From Salinispirillum sp. LH 10-3-1 (lineage in GTDB: Bacteria; Pseudomonadota; Gammaproteobacteria; Pseudomonadales; Natronospirillaceae): a DNA stretch of 64,000 nt. Below, piece by piece: positions 44,782 to 54,900 of the stretch (its first letter is position 1; the number at the start of each line of letters is the position of its first letter). The notes beneath the pieces are model-generated. The model ran no database searches, was not told where the DNA came from, and saw nothing but the letters and a program-made list of their open reading frames with translations. Location: the NCBI RefSeq assembly GCF_030643825.1, contig NZ_CP101717.1, positions 2,687,673 through 2,751,672 of the forward strand, given 5' to 3'. The translations under genes and the position numbers were made by a program.

Positions 44782-45126
44782 TTAGGTCAATGCGTCGGTC
44801 TTTGCTGCGCATATAAAATCATTCCGATGCAAACCATTGATGGCGTGCGTCCACCAAGTCACGGTGACCTTGCCCCACTCGGTCAGAATACCGGGGTGAT
44901 GGCCTTCGGCTTCGGCCAAAGCACCGACTTTATTGGTGAACTCCAACGCCAAACGGAAGTTGCGGAAGGTGTATTCGCGCTCCAGTTGCATGACGCCGTC
45001 GCGCACCACGGGCACCCAATCGGGAATTTGCTTAATCAATTCGGCCAACTCGGCTTCACTGACTTGCGGCGCATCGGCGCGACAGGCCTCACACACTTGT
45101 GTACTCAGAGTTTCAGTAGTAGTCAT
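44782..45126 (-). CDS. phhB: Pterin-4a-carbinolamine dehydratase
   Basis: 114 residues. Regenerates the tetrahydropterin cofactor of phenylalanine hydroxylase by dehydrating 4a-hydroxytetrahydropterin. Family motif [36 protein letters not shown] with the catalytic His-His-Pro. Also contains LELEREYTF-like [12 protein letters not shown]. 14 bp after phhA, same operon. Confidence 0.95.
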   Translation of the reverse strand: MTTTETLSTQVCEACRADAPQVSEAELAELIKQIPDWVPVVRDGVMQLEREYTFRNFRLALEFTNKVGALAEAEGHHPGILTEWGKVTVTWWTHAINGLHRNDFICAAKTDALT

Positions 45127-45140
45127 TAATCGGCTCCTGG

Positions 45141-45944
45141 TTAGCTCGCTTTCGATTGTTCTTTGGGTGGAAACGCTGGGGCAAATAGACCCAACCGTTT
45201 GGCTTCAGCGACCTGCGCCATGATGTCGGACTGCGCGACTTCGAACAGGTCATCTATGCTGTTAATCAGATAGTATATCGGCTGCATGATATCGATTCGG
45301 TACGGTGTGCGCAGAACGTCCAAAATATTGAATGGACGACGCTCCGGCGTGTCACTGAAGGCATACTGGGTTTCACCGGGCGACGACAATATGCCGCCAC
45401 CGTAGATGCGCAGTCCGTCCTTTGTTTGCATCAAGCCGAACTCTACAGTGAACCAGTAGAGGCGCGCCAAAAATACGCGGTCTTCTTTACTGGCGGCCAA
45501 CCCCAACTTGCCATAGATGTGCGTGAACTCAGCAAAGGCTGGGTGCGTCAGCATGGCACAGTGGCCAAAGATTTCATGAAAAATGTCGGGTTCTTGCAGG
45601 TAGTCAAAGTCTTCTCGCGAACGAATAAAGGTCGCGACCGGAAACTGCTTGTCGGCCAGCAGGGCAAAGAACTTATCGAAATTGATGAGTGCTGGCACTT
45701 CGGCGCAACGCCAACCGGTGGTGTCGCGCAATACCGCGCTGACTTCCGCCAGCTGTGGTACTCGGTCGCGCGGCAGGTCGAGGCGCTTGAGCCCCGCGAT
45801 GTATTCGTCGCAGGCTTTACCTTCAACACAGTCGAGCTGACGCGCCATCAGCGCCTGCCAGTTCGCGTTCTCTTCGACACTCCAGTCTATACGGCCATCG
45901 GGGCCGGATGTTCTGGAGAGGTATTTACTTGTTTTTGTACTCAT
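45141..45944 (-). CDS. phhA: Phenylalanine-4-hydroxylase (prokaryotic, monomeric type)
   Basis: 267 residues from ATG 45944, which follows GGAGAAAGG; the open frame extends upstream without support. Converts phenylalanine to tyrosine with tetrahydropterin and O2. Iron ligands: His-His in [10 protein letters not shown] and Glu in WFTVEFGL. Other signatures: [34 protein letters not shown]. Lacks the N-terminal regulatory domain of the eukaryotic enzyme. Operon phhA-phhB; a TyrR/PhhR-like box lies about 110 bp upstream. Confidence 0.95.
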   Translation of the reverse strand: MSTKTSKYLSRTSGPDGRIDWSVEENANWQALMARQLDCVEGKACDEYIAGLKRLDLPRDRVPQLAEVSAVLRDTTGWRCAEVPALINFDKFFALLADKQFPVATFIRSREDFDYLQEPDIFHEIFGHCAMLTHPAFAEFTHIYGKLGLAASKEDRVFLARLYWFTVEFGLMQTKDGLRIYGGGILSSPGETQYAFSDTPERRPFNILDVLRTPYRIDIMQPIYYLINSIDDLFEVAQSDIMAQVAEAKRLGLFAPAFPPKEQSKAS

Positions 45945-46051
45945 ACCTTTCTCCATCGCAAATTCATGTCTGTGATTGGACAGGCTACGTACTCTAATCA
46001 AGTCTAGCTGCTAGGTCGTCAATCCGGGATCATCAGGATTGTGTACAGACC

Positions 46052-46069
46052 TGTAAAACGTAATTTTTA
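46052..46069. promoter_or_regulatory. TyrR/PhhR-like box upstream of phhA
   Basis: TGTAAA-N6-TTTTTA against the TyrR box TGTAAA-N6-TTTACA. Flanked symmetrically by TGTACA at 46043-46048 and 46072-46077. PhhR, a TyrR-family sigma-54/sigma-70 regulator, controls phh genes in pseudomonads. Confidence 0.5.
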
Positions 46070-46190
46070 GTGTACATATTATAGCCATATCAGGCATTGG
46101 CTGATTTTGTTGGATTTTGTAATGATTCGTGAACCATTCAAATTCTTGTCCGCACTCTTGCCGTAGAAACGTGGTTCGGTGCACAAAAGG

Positions 46191-46289
46191 TTCGGCCAGA
46201 GGGCTGGCCTCCTACGACTTGTGCTCGCCCGTAGGAGCGGAGCCCTCTGCGCGAACGCGAAGCTTCGTAGAGCGGGTATTCATACCCGC
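46191..46289. repeat. REP-like family A (two units) and B (one unit) upstream of recN
   Basis: Inverted family A at 46191-46215, direct family A GTAGGAG + CGGAGCCCTCTGCGC + GAA at 46231-46255, and family B GCGGGTATTCATACCCGC at 46267-46289. Confidence 0.8.
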
Positions 46290-46335
46290 AGCACCCGCTA
46301 ATCCAACGAACAATAGAACTTTACAAGCACCATAA

Positions 46336-46355
46336 TACTGTATATTTTAACAGTA
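46336..46355. promoter_or_regulatory. LexA (SOS) box of recN
   Basis: TACTGTATATTTTAACAGTA, with CTGT-N8-ACAG exactly as in the gammaproteobacterial LexA consensus, 31 bp before the recN ATG. Confidence 0.92.
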
Positions 46356-46386
46356 TATTTAACCGCAGCCTCACAGGTGACCGACC

Positions 46387-48063
46387 ATGCTCTGCTACCT
46401 ACACATTCGTAACTTCATCATCGCTGGCGACATCGAGCTGGATGTTCAGCAAGGACTTACCGTGCTGTCGGGTGAGACCGGAGCAGGTAAGTCGATCATC
46501 TTAGATGCGCTCTTTTTATTGGCGGGTGGTCGCGCTGATTCGAGCCAGGTGCGCCACGGCGAAGAGAAAGCCGACCTCAGCGCAACCTTTCTGATTAAAG
46601 CAGATTCGCCTGCTGGCAAATGGTTGCACGAGCAAGACTTGTGGCAAGACGGCGAGTGCATTGTGCGCCGGGTGATCACCGCCGATGGCCGTTCGCGCGC
46701 CTTTATTAACGCGGCGGCGGTGCCCGTTGCACGCCTGAAAGAATTTGGTGAGTTGGTGTTGCAGATTCATGCGCAGCACGAGCATCAGCGCTTGATGCGC
46801 ACCGAAGAACACCTTGGCATTCTCGACAGCTACGCGCAAGTGAGCGTAGAACTGCACCAAGTACGCAAAACCTTCCGTGACTGGAAAGTAGCTGAGCGCC
46901 GCTTCCGTGAACTGCAGCAAGGCTCGGAGCGTGACAACGCTGAGCAGCAGTTGATGATGTATCAGTTAGAAGAGTTGTCGGCACTGAATCTGGACGACGG
47001 CGAACTGGAAACCTTGGAGCAAGAACACCAGGCGCTGAGTCACGCCGAAAGCATGCTGCAGACCGCCAGTCAGGTAGCCGAGTTACTTAATTCTGAAAAC
47101 GGTGATGCTGACGTACTGGGCCAGTTGCGCGGTGCGATTCACGATTTGGAGCCACAAGCGGCGTTGCACCCAACGCTGCAAAGTGCGTTGAGCCTACTGA
47201 CGGAAGCCCAAATCACCCTGAATGAAGCCAGCAGTGACCTGCACCGTTTCGCTAACGATTTTGAATGGGACCCTGAACGCTTTGCCGACCTTGATAAACG
47301 CCTGAGCGCTATCTATGACGTAGCACGTAAACATCAATGTCGCCCGGAAGCCTTGCCCGAACTCAAGCGCGAGTTGGAGGCGAAAACCGCTGATTTCGCA
47401 GCCAATACAGAAGAATTGGCTGAACTGGAATCGCAGCTGTCTGCGCTTGAAGAACATTATCGCGCTGCTGCCACCCTACTGTCTAACATGCGCCAAGAGG
47501 CCAGCCATACATTGGCCGAGGCCTTGGCACAGCAGCTGCACCGTTTGAATATGCCGCATGCGAATATTGTATGCCGTGTGACACCTACCCCAGAACACCC
47601 TTCCGTGGTGGGTTTTGATGACGTTGAGTTGTGCTTGTCGGCCAACCCGGGCCAGCCTGTACAGCCACTACACAAGGCCGCTTCGGGCGGTGAGCTGTCA
47701 CGTATTGCCTTGGCAATTCAGGTGGTGGCGCAACAGACACAGCAAGCGCCAACGCTGTTCTTCGATGAAGTGGACGTAGGTATTTCCGGAGCAACGGCAG
47801 AAGAAGTGGGCCGTTTGATTCGTCAACTGAGCCAACACAGCCAGATACTGTGCATCACACACTTACCGCAAGTGGCGTCGTTCGGTCATCAGCATTGGTT
47901 GATTGAAAAAGAAGTGGTGAACGGACAAACGTTGTCGCAAGTAAAATCGTTGGATGTAGAATCGAGAACGCAGGAAGTAGCACGGTTAATTTCCGGGGCT
48001 CGAGTAACCGATGCGACCTTATCGCATGCACGGGATTTGTTGTCCGCGCCGTTGATGCATTAA
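46387..48063 (+). CDS. recN: DNA repair protein RecN
   Basis: 558 residues, normal size. SMC-like ATPase for double-strand break repair. Walker A GETGAGKSII near the N-terminus, long coiled-coil arms (about 155-345), and the C-terminal ABC signature ASGGELSRIALA, Walker B TLFFDEVDVGISG and CITHLPQVASFGHQH. Directly under an SOS box, so induced by DNA damage. Convergent with fur, with a four-unit REP cluster between. Confidence 0.97.
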   Translation: MLCYLHIRNFIIAGDIELDVQQGLTVLSGETGAGKSIILDALFLLAGGRADSSQVRHGEEKADLSATFLIKADSPAGKWLHEQDLWQDGECIVRRVITADGRSRAFINAAAVPVARLKEFGELVLQIHAQHEHQRLMRTEEHLGILDSYAQVSVELHQVRKTFRDWKVAERRFRELQQGSERDNAEQQLMMYQLEELSALNLDDGELETLEQEHQALSHAESMLQTASQVAELLNSENGDADVLGQLRGAIHDLEPQAALHPTLQSALSLLTEAQITLNEASSDLHRFANDFEWDPERFADLDKRLSAIYDVARKHQCRPEALPELKRELEAKTADFAANTEELAELESQLSALEEHYRAAATLLSNMRQEASHTLAEALAQQLHRLNMPHANIVCRVTPTPEHPSVVGFDDVELCLSANPGQPVQPLHKAASGGELSRIALAIQVVAQQTQQAPTLFFDEVDVGISGATAEEVGRLIRQLSQHSQILCITHLPQVASFGHQHWLIEKEVVNGQTLSQVKSLDVESRTQEVARLISGARVTDATLSHARDLLSAPLMH

Positions 48064-48070
48064 TAGCCCC

Positions 48071-48189
48071 GAAGGAGTCCAGCCCTCTGGCCGAAAGCCT
48101 GATTCGTAGGAGGCCAGCCCTTTGGCCGAATGTTCGCGCAGAGGGCTGCGCTCCTACAAAGAGCTTCGCGCAGAGGGCTGCACTCCTAC
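48071..48189. repeat. REP-like family A cluster (four units) between recN and fur
   Basis: Two direct units (48071-48095, 48106-48130) and two inverted units (48133-48157, 48165-48189). The last one overlaps the fur stop codon. A direct-inverted pair can fold into one long hairpin. Confidence 0.82.
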
Positions 48190-48587
48190 TTCTTAGGCTT
48201 AACGTACAGTACCAACTTGTGGTCAACCAATTCAAAACCGTGTTCGTCGGCAATCTGCTTTTGCCGCTTTTCGATGACTTCATCCATAAACTCTATGACC
48301 TTACCACTCTCGGTATTGACCATATGATCGTGGTGATCACCGTCATCCAGCTCAAACAACGCATGTCCGCCATCAAAGTTATGACGCACAACTAAGCCTG
48401 CCGATTCAAATTGCGTGAGTACCCGATAGACGGTCGCCAGACCAATTTCTTCACCGGCATCAATGAGTTGCCGATAAACATCCTCTGCGCTCATGTGCCG
48501 TGGGTCTGCTCCTTCGAGCATCTGCAATATCTTGAGGCGCGGTAGGGTAACCTTCAGTCCTGCCTTTTTAAGCTCTACGTTACTCAC
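48186..48587 (-). CDS. fur: Ferric uptake regulator Fur
   Basis: 133 residues, GTG start at 48587 with strong GAGGAGG upstream. Winged helix [14 protein letters not shown]...[11 protein letters not shown], then [16 protein letters not shown], and the metal-sensing [15 protein letters not shown] with His-rich motif. The C-terminal Cys-x-x-Cys of many Fur proteins is absent (only [10 protein letters not shown]), as in pseudomonad-type Fur variants that lack the structural Zn site. Iron-dependent repressor. Confidence 0.96.
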   Translation of the reverse strand: MSNVELKKAGLKVTLPRLKILQMLEGADPRHMSAEDVYRQLIDAGEEIGLATVYRVLTQFESAGLVVRHNFDGGHALFELDDGDHHDHMVNTESGKVIEFMDEVIEKRQKQIADEHGFELVDHKLVLYVKPKK

Positions 48588-48638
48588 CTAATCCTCCTCG
48601 TAAAAATGCGGGCGCCAGCCTCAATGGATGCCTGTACG

Positions 48639-48935
48639 CTAGTCTTTTGCGGTGGCGCGGGCGGCACGATTCAAACGTGCCTGCTTGGGGTCAATCAACA
48701 ATGGGCGGTAAATTTCAATGCGTTGACCGTCTTCTACAACCGTGGTCTCGGGCGTCGCAATCTTCTTACCAAAAATACCCAAGGGCGCCGAGGCCATATC
48801 GGCATCCGGAAACTCGTCTGCAATTTTGCTCAGGGCAACCGCAGCTCTGCACGTGGTGCCCTCCGGCACATGCAACGACAGAATACGCTGTTTTTCCGGT
48901 GTTGCATAAGCGACTTCTATCTGAACGTCAGCCAT
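48639..48935 (-). CDS. rnfH: RnfH-family (UPF0125) ubiquitin-like protein
   Basis: 98 residues from ATG 48935 ([16 protein letters not shown]) with GGAG upstream. Beta-grasp fold signatures: VAYA.P..Q....L.V..G.T, and VGIFGK-like [40 protein letters not shown]-type ending. Role uncertain; conserved next to ratA, which it overlaps by 8 bp (encoded as pasI in some annotations). Confidence 0.92.
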   Translation of the reverse strand: [98 protein letters not shown]

Positions 48936-49353
48936 ACACACTCCGTGCTCGTTGACAGAACCGGTCAACCAGTCGGTCAGCCATGCGCCCAACTACTGGT
49001 TCAAGGATCATTTTCAAAGCAAAACCGCGGACTTCAAAGTCCAATTCGAAACGAATCTCTGACATCTCTCCGGCCGCCGTAAAATGCCATTCGCCATGCA
49101 AATGCTTAAAGGGCCCGCGCACCAATTCCATACTCATCCAGTCTGGCCGGCGAATACGGTTGCGCGTTGCAAAGCGCTCTCTTACCGGGCCTTTGCTGAT
49201 TTCTAACTCCGCCGCGACCACCTCAGTGTGTCGCTCCAAGACTTTCACGCCGGTAATCTCTGGCAAAAAATCCGGATAGGACTCAATGTCATGCACCAAA
49301 GCAAACATTTGTTCCGGCGAATACGGCACCATGGCCCGCCGTGCAATTTTCAT
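48928..49353 (-). CDS. ratA: RatA/PasT-type START-domain protein (Coq10-like)
   Basis: 141 residues from ATG 49353 (MKIARRAMVPYSPEQMFALVHDIESYPDFLPEI). Helix-grip SRPBCC fold with FVRGPF-like ELVRGPFKHLHGEWHFTAAGE and FALKMILEPVVGRMADRLVDRFCQRA. Known members block 70S ribosome assembly or help respiratory quinone function. Its start overlaps the stop of the upstream transporter gene (ATGA), an unusual coupling. Confidence 0.93.
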   Translation of the reverse strand: MKIARRAMVPYSPEQMFALVHDIESYPDFLPEITGVKVLERHTEVVAAELEISKGPVRERFATRNRIRRPDWMSMELVRGPFKHLHGEWHFTAAGEMSEIRFELDFEVRGFALKMILEPVVGRMADRLVDRFCQRARSVYG

Positions 49354-50798
49354 AACCGTTCCCAACCCGTGAACCTGTAACGCTGCCAAGCCAGCGTCAG
49401 TGCAACCAAACCTAGCACCAAGGCGGCCTGAAGTGGCCATGCAATGGCCCATTCCGTCCATACCTGAAACATAAGCAGCATTAAAAGGGCGGAGGTTGTA
49501 ACAAATTTTACCGCAAATCGCCACCAAGCGTAACGATGTTCGTACACGGGTTTCAATTCATCTACGGTAATGTGTTGAGGCAGTTTCCAGCCTACAAAGA
49601 CCGACAATAGGAAAGCAATTAACGGCAAAATGATGGTGCCTGGCAGCACCGAGAGCCACTCGAACACGGTAGCACCGTAGAAGCGGACTTCACGCCAGAT
49701 GTTGAACGACAGCAAGACGCCAGCACCTGCCAGCCATAAAAGGATAGAGGCGACCGCAGACGCTAATATACGGCGGATCTGAAAACGTTCGTGCAACCAC
49801 ATCACCAGGCCTTTCACAAGAAACAGACCTGTCGACAAGCCACTCAATAGTAGAAGTACATAAAACAACGACAACCACGCTGTTGGGCTAGCAACAGAAG
49901 AGGCAAACAGCGCTTCTGGCAGGGTCACGAACAACAAGCTGATGGCATCGGCCGTGGCCCCAGGTGTGACAAAGGCCAAAACCGATGCCGCGAAAAGAAT
50001 TGACCAAAAGACATCAACCCCAATGATCCACAGTGCAGTGCCGCCGACCGACATTCGGTCCTCCATGTGAACGCCCATCAAGAGGCTCACCCCTAAGCCT
50101 ACCCCTAGGCTGTAAAAAGATAAGGAGACCGCTGTGGTCCAGACGTTTATCGTCATGGCTTCAGCCGAGGCATTAAATACCGCACCCAAGCCTGCCAGCC
50201 AAGCACCGCTTTCAAGTGTCCACCAAGACAACAGGCCAACACCCGCCAGCAAGCACAATGCCATGAGCGCTACTGGAATCTGCATCCCAATCGGCGACGG
50301 CAGAGCCAGCAACAATAGAAGGACGAGGCAAACCAGGGTATGCAGAAAAATGAGCTTTAGTGGATCAACTAAGAGTTCCGCCAGCGTGAAGCGCAGAGCC
50401 AGTTCTGTTTCCGCCAGTTGCCCACTGATCGCAAGCCAGCCGTAGTCCAATGCCCAACTGGAAAAGGCCAGATAGTAAGACGCAATGGCCATGCCGGTGA
50501 CCACGATGACCACGCCTAGATAACGCCACACTCGGGGTACAAAGGCTTCGGCCGCGAGCTGAGCGATGCTGAGCGGGGCGCTTTGCCGGCCGCGACGACC
50601 AATCAGCAGTTCACTCATCAGGATCGGCATAGCGATCAGCAAATGCGCCAGCAAGTAGGCAGCAATAAAGGGCCCACCATACTGCCCGACTGCAACAGGG
50701 AAGCTGAAGACGTTAGACAGACTGATGACTGCCCCACTGATCGCCAGCCTGAACAACCAGGGATGCCGCCAGAAATTGTGTTGTACCTGTGCCGTCAT
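49350..50798 (-). CDS. Sodium:neurotransmitter-symporter (NSS/SNF) family transporter
   Basis: 482 residues from ATG 50798; a GTG at 50831 lies upstream of the likely transcript start. Twelve hydrophobic segments. The first has the NSS pattern in weakened form: FRLAISGAVISLSNVFSFPVAVGQYGGPFIAAYLLAHLLIAMPILMSELLIGRRGR. Family members carry amino acids or related solutes with Na+. The usual GLGN motif is altered to SLSN, so substrate and ion use may differ. Coupled to ratA by ATGA and divergent from smpB. Confidence 0.85.
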   Translation of the reverse strand: MTAQVQHNFWRHPWLFRLAISGAVISLSNVFSFPVAVGQYGGPFIAAYLLAHLLIAMPILMSELLIGRRGRQSAPLSIAQLAAEAFVPRVWRYLGVVIVVTGMAIASYYLAFSSWALDYGWLAISGQLAETELALRFTLAELLVDPLKLIFLHTLVCLVLLLLLALPSPIGMQIPVALMALCLLAGVGLLSWWTLESGAWLAGLGAVFNASAEAMTINVWTTAVSLSFYSLGVGLGVSLLMGVHMEDRMSVGGTALWIIGVDVFWSILFAASVLAFVTPGATADAISLLFVTLPEALFASSVASPTAWLSLFYVLLLLSGLSTGLFLVKGLVMWLHERFQIRRILASAVASILLWLAGAGVLLSFNIWREVRFYGATVFEWLSVLPGTIILPLIAFLLSVFVGWKLPQHITVDELKPVYEHRYAWWRFAVKFVTTSALLMLLMFQVWTEWAIAWPLQAALVLGLVALTLAWQRYRFTGWERL

Positions 50799-50829
50799 AG
50801 GAAAATCCGTAGCTTTATCAAGCGCATCC

Positions 50830-50837
50830 ACTATAAT
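50830..50837. promoter_or_regulatory. Overlapping divergent -10 boxes (smpB / NSS transporter)
   Basis: ACTATAAT: plus strand TATAAT (50832-50837) lies 8 bp before the smpB ATG, and minus strand TATAGT (50835-50830) points to the transporter. The two promoters would share bases and exclude each other. The smpB mRNA would be leaderless or nearly so. The -35 elements are poor. Confidence 0.5.
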
Positions 50838-50845
50838 GGCGCGCT

Positions 50846-51322
50846 ATGGCGAAAAACAAGACTCCTTCAACACAGATCGCGCAGAACAAGAAAGCGCTGC
50901 ACGATTATCACATTGTAGAATCCATTGAAGCAGGCATCGTACTGTCGGGCTGGGAAGTTAAATCTCTCCGCGCCGGTAAGCTGCAACTGCGCGATTCCTA
51001 TGTCATTTTTAAAGGCGATGAAGCTTGGCTGCTTGGGGCGTTGATATCCCCACTGATCAGTGCTTCGACGCATGTCATTCCCGATACTACGGCAAAACGT
51101 AAGCTTTTGCTCAAACGCCGGGAAATCGACAAGTTAGCGCGCGCCGCCGACCAAGACGGCTACACGGTTATAGCCTTGTCGATGTATTGGAAAAACCAGT
51201 ATGCGAAGGTTCAACTGGCCTTAGTAAAAGGTAAGCAGAGCCACGACAAGCGCGCCACCATGAAAGACCGTGACTGGAACCGACAGAAAGAACGCATCAT
51301 GAAGCACAGCGCCAACAAATAA
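50846..51322 (+). CDS. smpB: SsrA-binding protein SmpB
   Basis: 158 residues. Partner of tmRNA in ribosome rescue. Contains [46 protein letters not shown], and a basic C-terminal tail ([25 protein letters not shown]) that enters the mRNA channel. Lies 110 bp upstream of ssrA on the same strand, the common arrangement. Confidence 0.98.
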   Translation: MAKNKTPSTQIAQNKKALHDYHIVESIEAGIVLSGWEVKSLRAGKLQLRDSYVIFKGDEAWLLGALISPLISASTHVIPDTTAKRKLLLKRREIDKLARAADQDGYTVIALSMYWKNQYAKVQLALVKGKQSHDKRATMKDRDWNRQKERIMKHSANK

Positions 51323-51432
51323 GTCTGCGGCGGAATAAACGCCTTTATTACACAACGCCGCTGGCGGCCGTCTTACCGGCCGTGCTAAACTTCACTTACA
51401 TTAAGCAGCCGTGGACTGTTTGAGCCGATTTC

Positions 51433-51805
51433 GGGGACGAAACGGATTCGACGGGGATTACGAAGCTTAAGGTGCATGTCGTGATGGCAACGAATCACGT
51501 AAATCGAAAGTTGCAAAAAGATAATCGCAAACGACGATAACTTTGGCGCCGAAATGCGCCTGGCCGCTTAATTAAATAGCAGCCGCCGAACGCTAGCTGG
51601 GCCTAAACGGTTAGCAACTCGGTCAAATTAGCTAGGATCGCAGCAAAGGTTTTCTGGGCCGGCGCTGTTAAATCTAATTCCAGGACAGCCAGTACATCAG
51701 CTTGCCCTTCGGCGGGTGTGCGGTTAAACAAATGAAGAGGCTAAGCATGTAGGACCGAAAGTAGAGGGTTCGCGGACGCGGGTTCGACTCCCGCCGTCTC
51801 CACCA
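51433..51805 (+). ncRNA. ssrA: Transfer-messenger RNA (tmRNA, ssrA)
   Basis: About 373 nt. 5' GGGGACG pairs with 3' CGTCTCC before ACCA. T-arm GGGTTCGACTCCCGCC at the 3' end and the 5' GGATTCGACGGG are diagnostic. The resume codon is GCA at 51527; the tag reads ANDDNFGAEMRLAA followed by TAA. Pseudoknot segments lie between 51570 and 51740. The CCA is encoded. The tag ends RLAA where most proteobacteria have ALAA. Confidence 0.97.
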
Positions 51806-51810
51806 ACACG

Positions 51811-51842
51811 AAAACCCCGTATCGCAAGATACGGGGTTTTTT
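51811..51842 (+). terminator. Intrinsic terminator of ssrA
   Basis: Perfect 13-bp stem AAAACCCCGTATC / GATACGGGGTTTT with GCAA loop, followed by further T. Confidence 0.95.
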
Positions 51843-51990
51843 ATTGCTCTATCAGAAACCAAAGAAAACGCTCTCAGAGCCTACGCAATGCGGCTACTTG
51901 GATTTTAGTGAACGCATACTGGCGGACGGCAATCAAATGAAGGCCAACCCTCCTTTATGATTATTCCTTAACCCTTGTATAGCCTGGCGC

Positions 51991-54900
51991 TTAACGCGCC
52001 AACTGCTTGATCAATGCGTATGAGCGCACCCATGGCTCAGCTTCGCGCAATGCCGGTGGCAATTCGCTGAGCGCCTGTTGCGCTTCTTCATAGGTGCGGT
52101 AGTGACCGTAGATCAGTGAATACCAGGGCGCGCCCTGATACAGGCTGGCAAAGTAATTCGCATTACCCTGCAAGCCATTCGCTGCGATAAAGTTGAGTAC
52201 GGTTTGCTCGGTGCGCGCGGCCATCAATTGAATGGTAAAGTAGCTGTCGGGCTGGCTTTGTAGCCAAACGCCTGTCAGGTAAGTCTCAGGAGCTCCGTCC
52301 ACTGTCATAGGCCGCTCGGGCATCGGCTGCGCTGCGTCTGAATCAACAGGTGCCATGGTTTCCGGTACATCTATTGGCGCTGATACAGACGGTTCGTAGT
52401 CAGCACTGAACAACGAGATGTCGATACCGCTGATAAAGTCTCCCCCCTCTGGAACCTCCAACTGACGCGGTCCGGCATACCGCCACCCTAGTCCTTCCAA
52501 CTGTTCGGGATTGATACGCAATTCATAGTCGCCTGCCGGTACGCCCATCAGGATATAAAAGCCGTCCCAGGCCGTGCGATCACGCGCCACTACTTGGCCC
52601 GTTTGATCCAACAGTTCTACTTGAATATTGCTTGCTCCGCGCTCTGTCTCTTCCGACAGCACAAAGACTGTACCGTCGATCTCCGAGGTCACTTGCACCG
52701 GGAACAACAGGTTTTGCCCCATGCCTGGACGCAGCATCACGCGCCGCCCTTTAACCACCGGCTGCCATTGCAGATCTTCCAATGTTCCAACATTTAACTC
52801 GATATCCAGATACCGGTGCGTCGGCAACTGCGATAAGGTGACCACACCCTGCTCATCCGTTAACGAACGGTTCCGTACGCCATTGATGAGAAATCCGACG
52901 TTTTCCAGCAAAGGCTCGCCTTCATCCCACACGCCATTACCGTTCTCATCTATAAAGACAGTTGCCGATATCATGCCTGAACGGGCAGTCGGCCGAGCAT
53001 CGACTTGCCAGTCGCCGTGCTGGGGCGTTTGTCGTGCTGAGGCAAATAGGCGCGCACTGATGGAATAGTCGTTGCTATCAACGTAGCTGCCTGAGAGTCC
53101 TAAGCCAAACATACCTAGACTCTTGTTGAATCCTGCGCCGTAGCGCGTGACGTCGGTTTGCAACGAGTGGTTCACGTTCGCCGTTGCTCGGTAACCATTG
53201 CCGAGGGTTTGCGTAATATTGGCACTGACGTTTGTAGCTTCTTGTTCGGGGTCCAGGTTATAAGCCAGTTGGCTACGCACCGAGGTATTGGCCCAACGGC
53301 GTGAGGCTTGCAATCGTCCGGTCACGGTTTCTGACTCGGCGCTGCGCCGCCAGGTCAGCGTGTTGGACAACGAAACACGTTGAACAAAGGTAGAGACGCG
53401 CAGTGAAGCTTCATCGATGTACTCCCCGGACTCCAATTCATCACGCTTGAAGGTCGTCGTCCACGGCAGTCTTACCCGCGGCAGGAGAGGTAACGCACTC
53501 GACGCCCTAGCTTCCGTGCGCGCTACCAGTGGGTCAGCCCGGCGTGAAAAGGTTGCGCTCTCGAAGTCATAAAGCTGCGATCGATAGGCATCAAGGTTGA
53601 TGCCTGCAAAGCGCGTTTGACCACCATACCCGACTAGGTAACCGCCTTCAGATTGATCAACCCAGTCAGCCCGCAGGCTCAGAGCTTGCCAGTACGTGCG
53701 CGCGCCAAAACCGGTGTACTGCCCGGCACCACCATTCACTGGCACCTCGCTGAAACTGGAGGTCAGGGTCAGTTGTTCGCTGATACCAGCATCGAGTTGA
53801 AACGATGCGCGGGTACGACCATTTTGATCCTCGATCCATGATAGATCGTATTGTGTTTCTCCAGGAGCGAGCATGGACTGCGACAAATTGAAAACACGAT
53901 TTTCAACGCGACGCTCACCAAACGGACCATTAAACACCAACGTAAATTCATTGCGCCCATAGCTCAACGGCTGGTTCTCGAACAAGTAACGCTCGCCATT
54001 GGGTGGCTGATAGTCCACCAGCACATCATTGTAATAGAGTTCGACATCCCACCCCGGCGGCACTTCACCGGTAAAGGTGTGCTGTGAAAACTCTGAAGGG
54101 CGTGACAGTGGGCGATTATTGATATTGATGCCGCGTCCGAAAACACCGGGTGTAACATTGGGTACAGATGTGGCGGAAATATCACCGCCAATGAACGATC
54201 TTGCACGCAATGGGCCCAGTAGCTCCGGCTCTGGGCTTTTACGGCCCAACGTGAAGCGAAGGTCTGTCGTCCAATCTGGTTCGCGCACACTGATGGCGGC
54301 CGTTGCTTCCAGGCCCATCAGGTCGCTGGTGATCAGCGCCGAATAGTCCATGGACGTAGAGTCACCTGCGAGGCTGTTTTGATAGCGCCAACCCACCGCT
54401 TGGTCTATCGCTGGCGAGCTGATGATCCGATACGGCACTGCTTCGAACTCAAAGTGTGCCCGCTCACCGTTACCATTTTGGCCGTTGCGCGCCGCACGTC
54501 GCTCGCGCAGCAATTGTGCCTGCAAAGGAAGGATTTCGCGCGGCTCTACCAGTAAAGATAGCCGCGAGCGCTGAAAGTCTAAGTTTACGGGTAACCAAGA
54601 TTCGACAAGTGACTTGGTGACGTATATGTCGTCCAAGTCGATGTAAATATCTTCGGGGTTGATCGATGAACGCGTGCCCGCTTGATTAACCAAAAGCCGG
54701 TTGGCATCCAATTCAAAGGTGCGGCGACTGCTCAACACAAACCCGCTGGCGATGCCCGATACAGGGTCAGCAGTGATGGCGATGGTTAGCAACTGCGACA
54801 GCTCACCCAAGGGCAGTAGGATGTTCGTGCCGTCATCATAGGCTGGTAGACCGCCGGACAGCACGGTCTGATCAAGTCGGACCTCTAAAATCAGTAACTC

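Noticed and set aside
46129-46335. 68-codon open frame before recN
   Set aside because: Reads through REP-like repeats and the SOS promoter region; translation of repeats only.
51674-51862. 62-codon open frame on the minus strand over tmRNA
   Set aside because: Antisense to the tmRNA 3' domain and its terminator.
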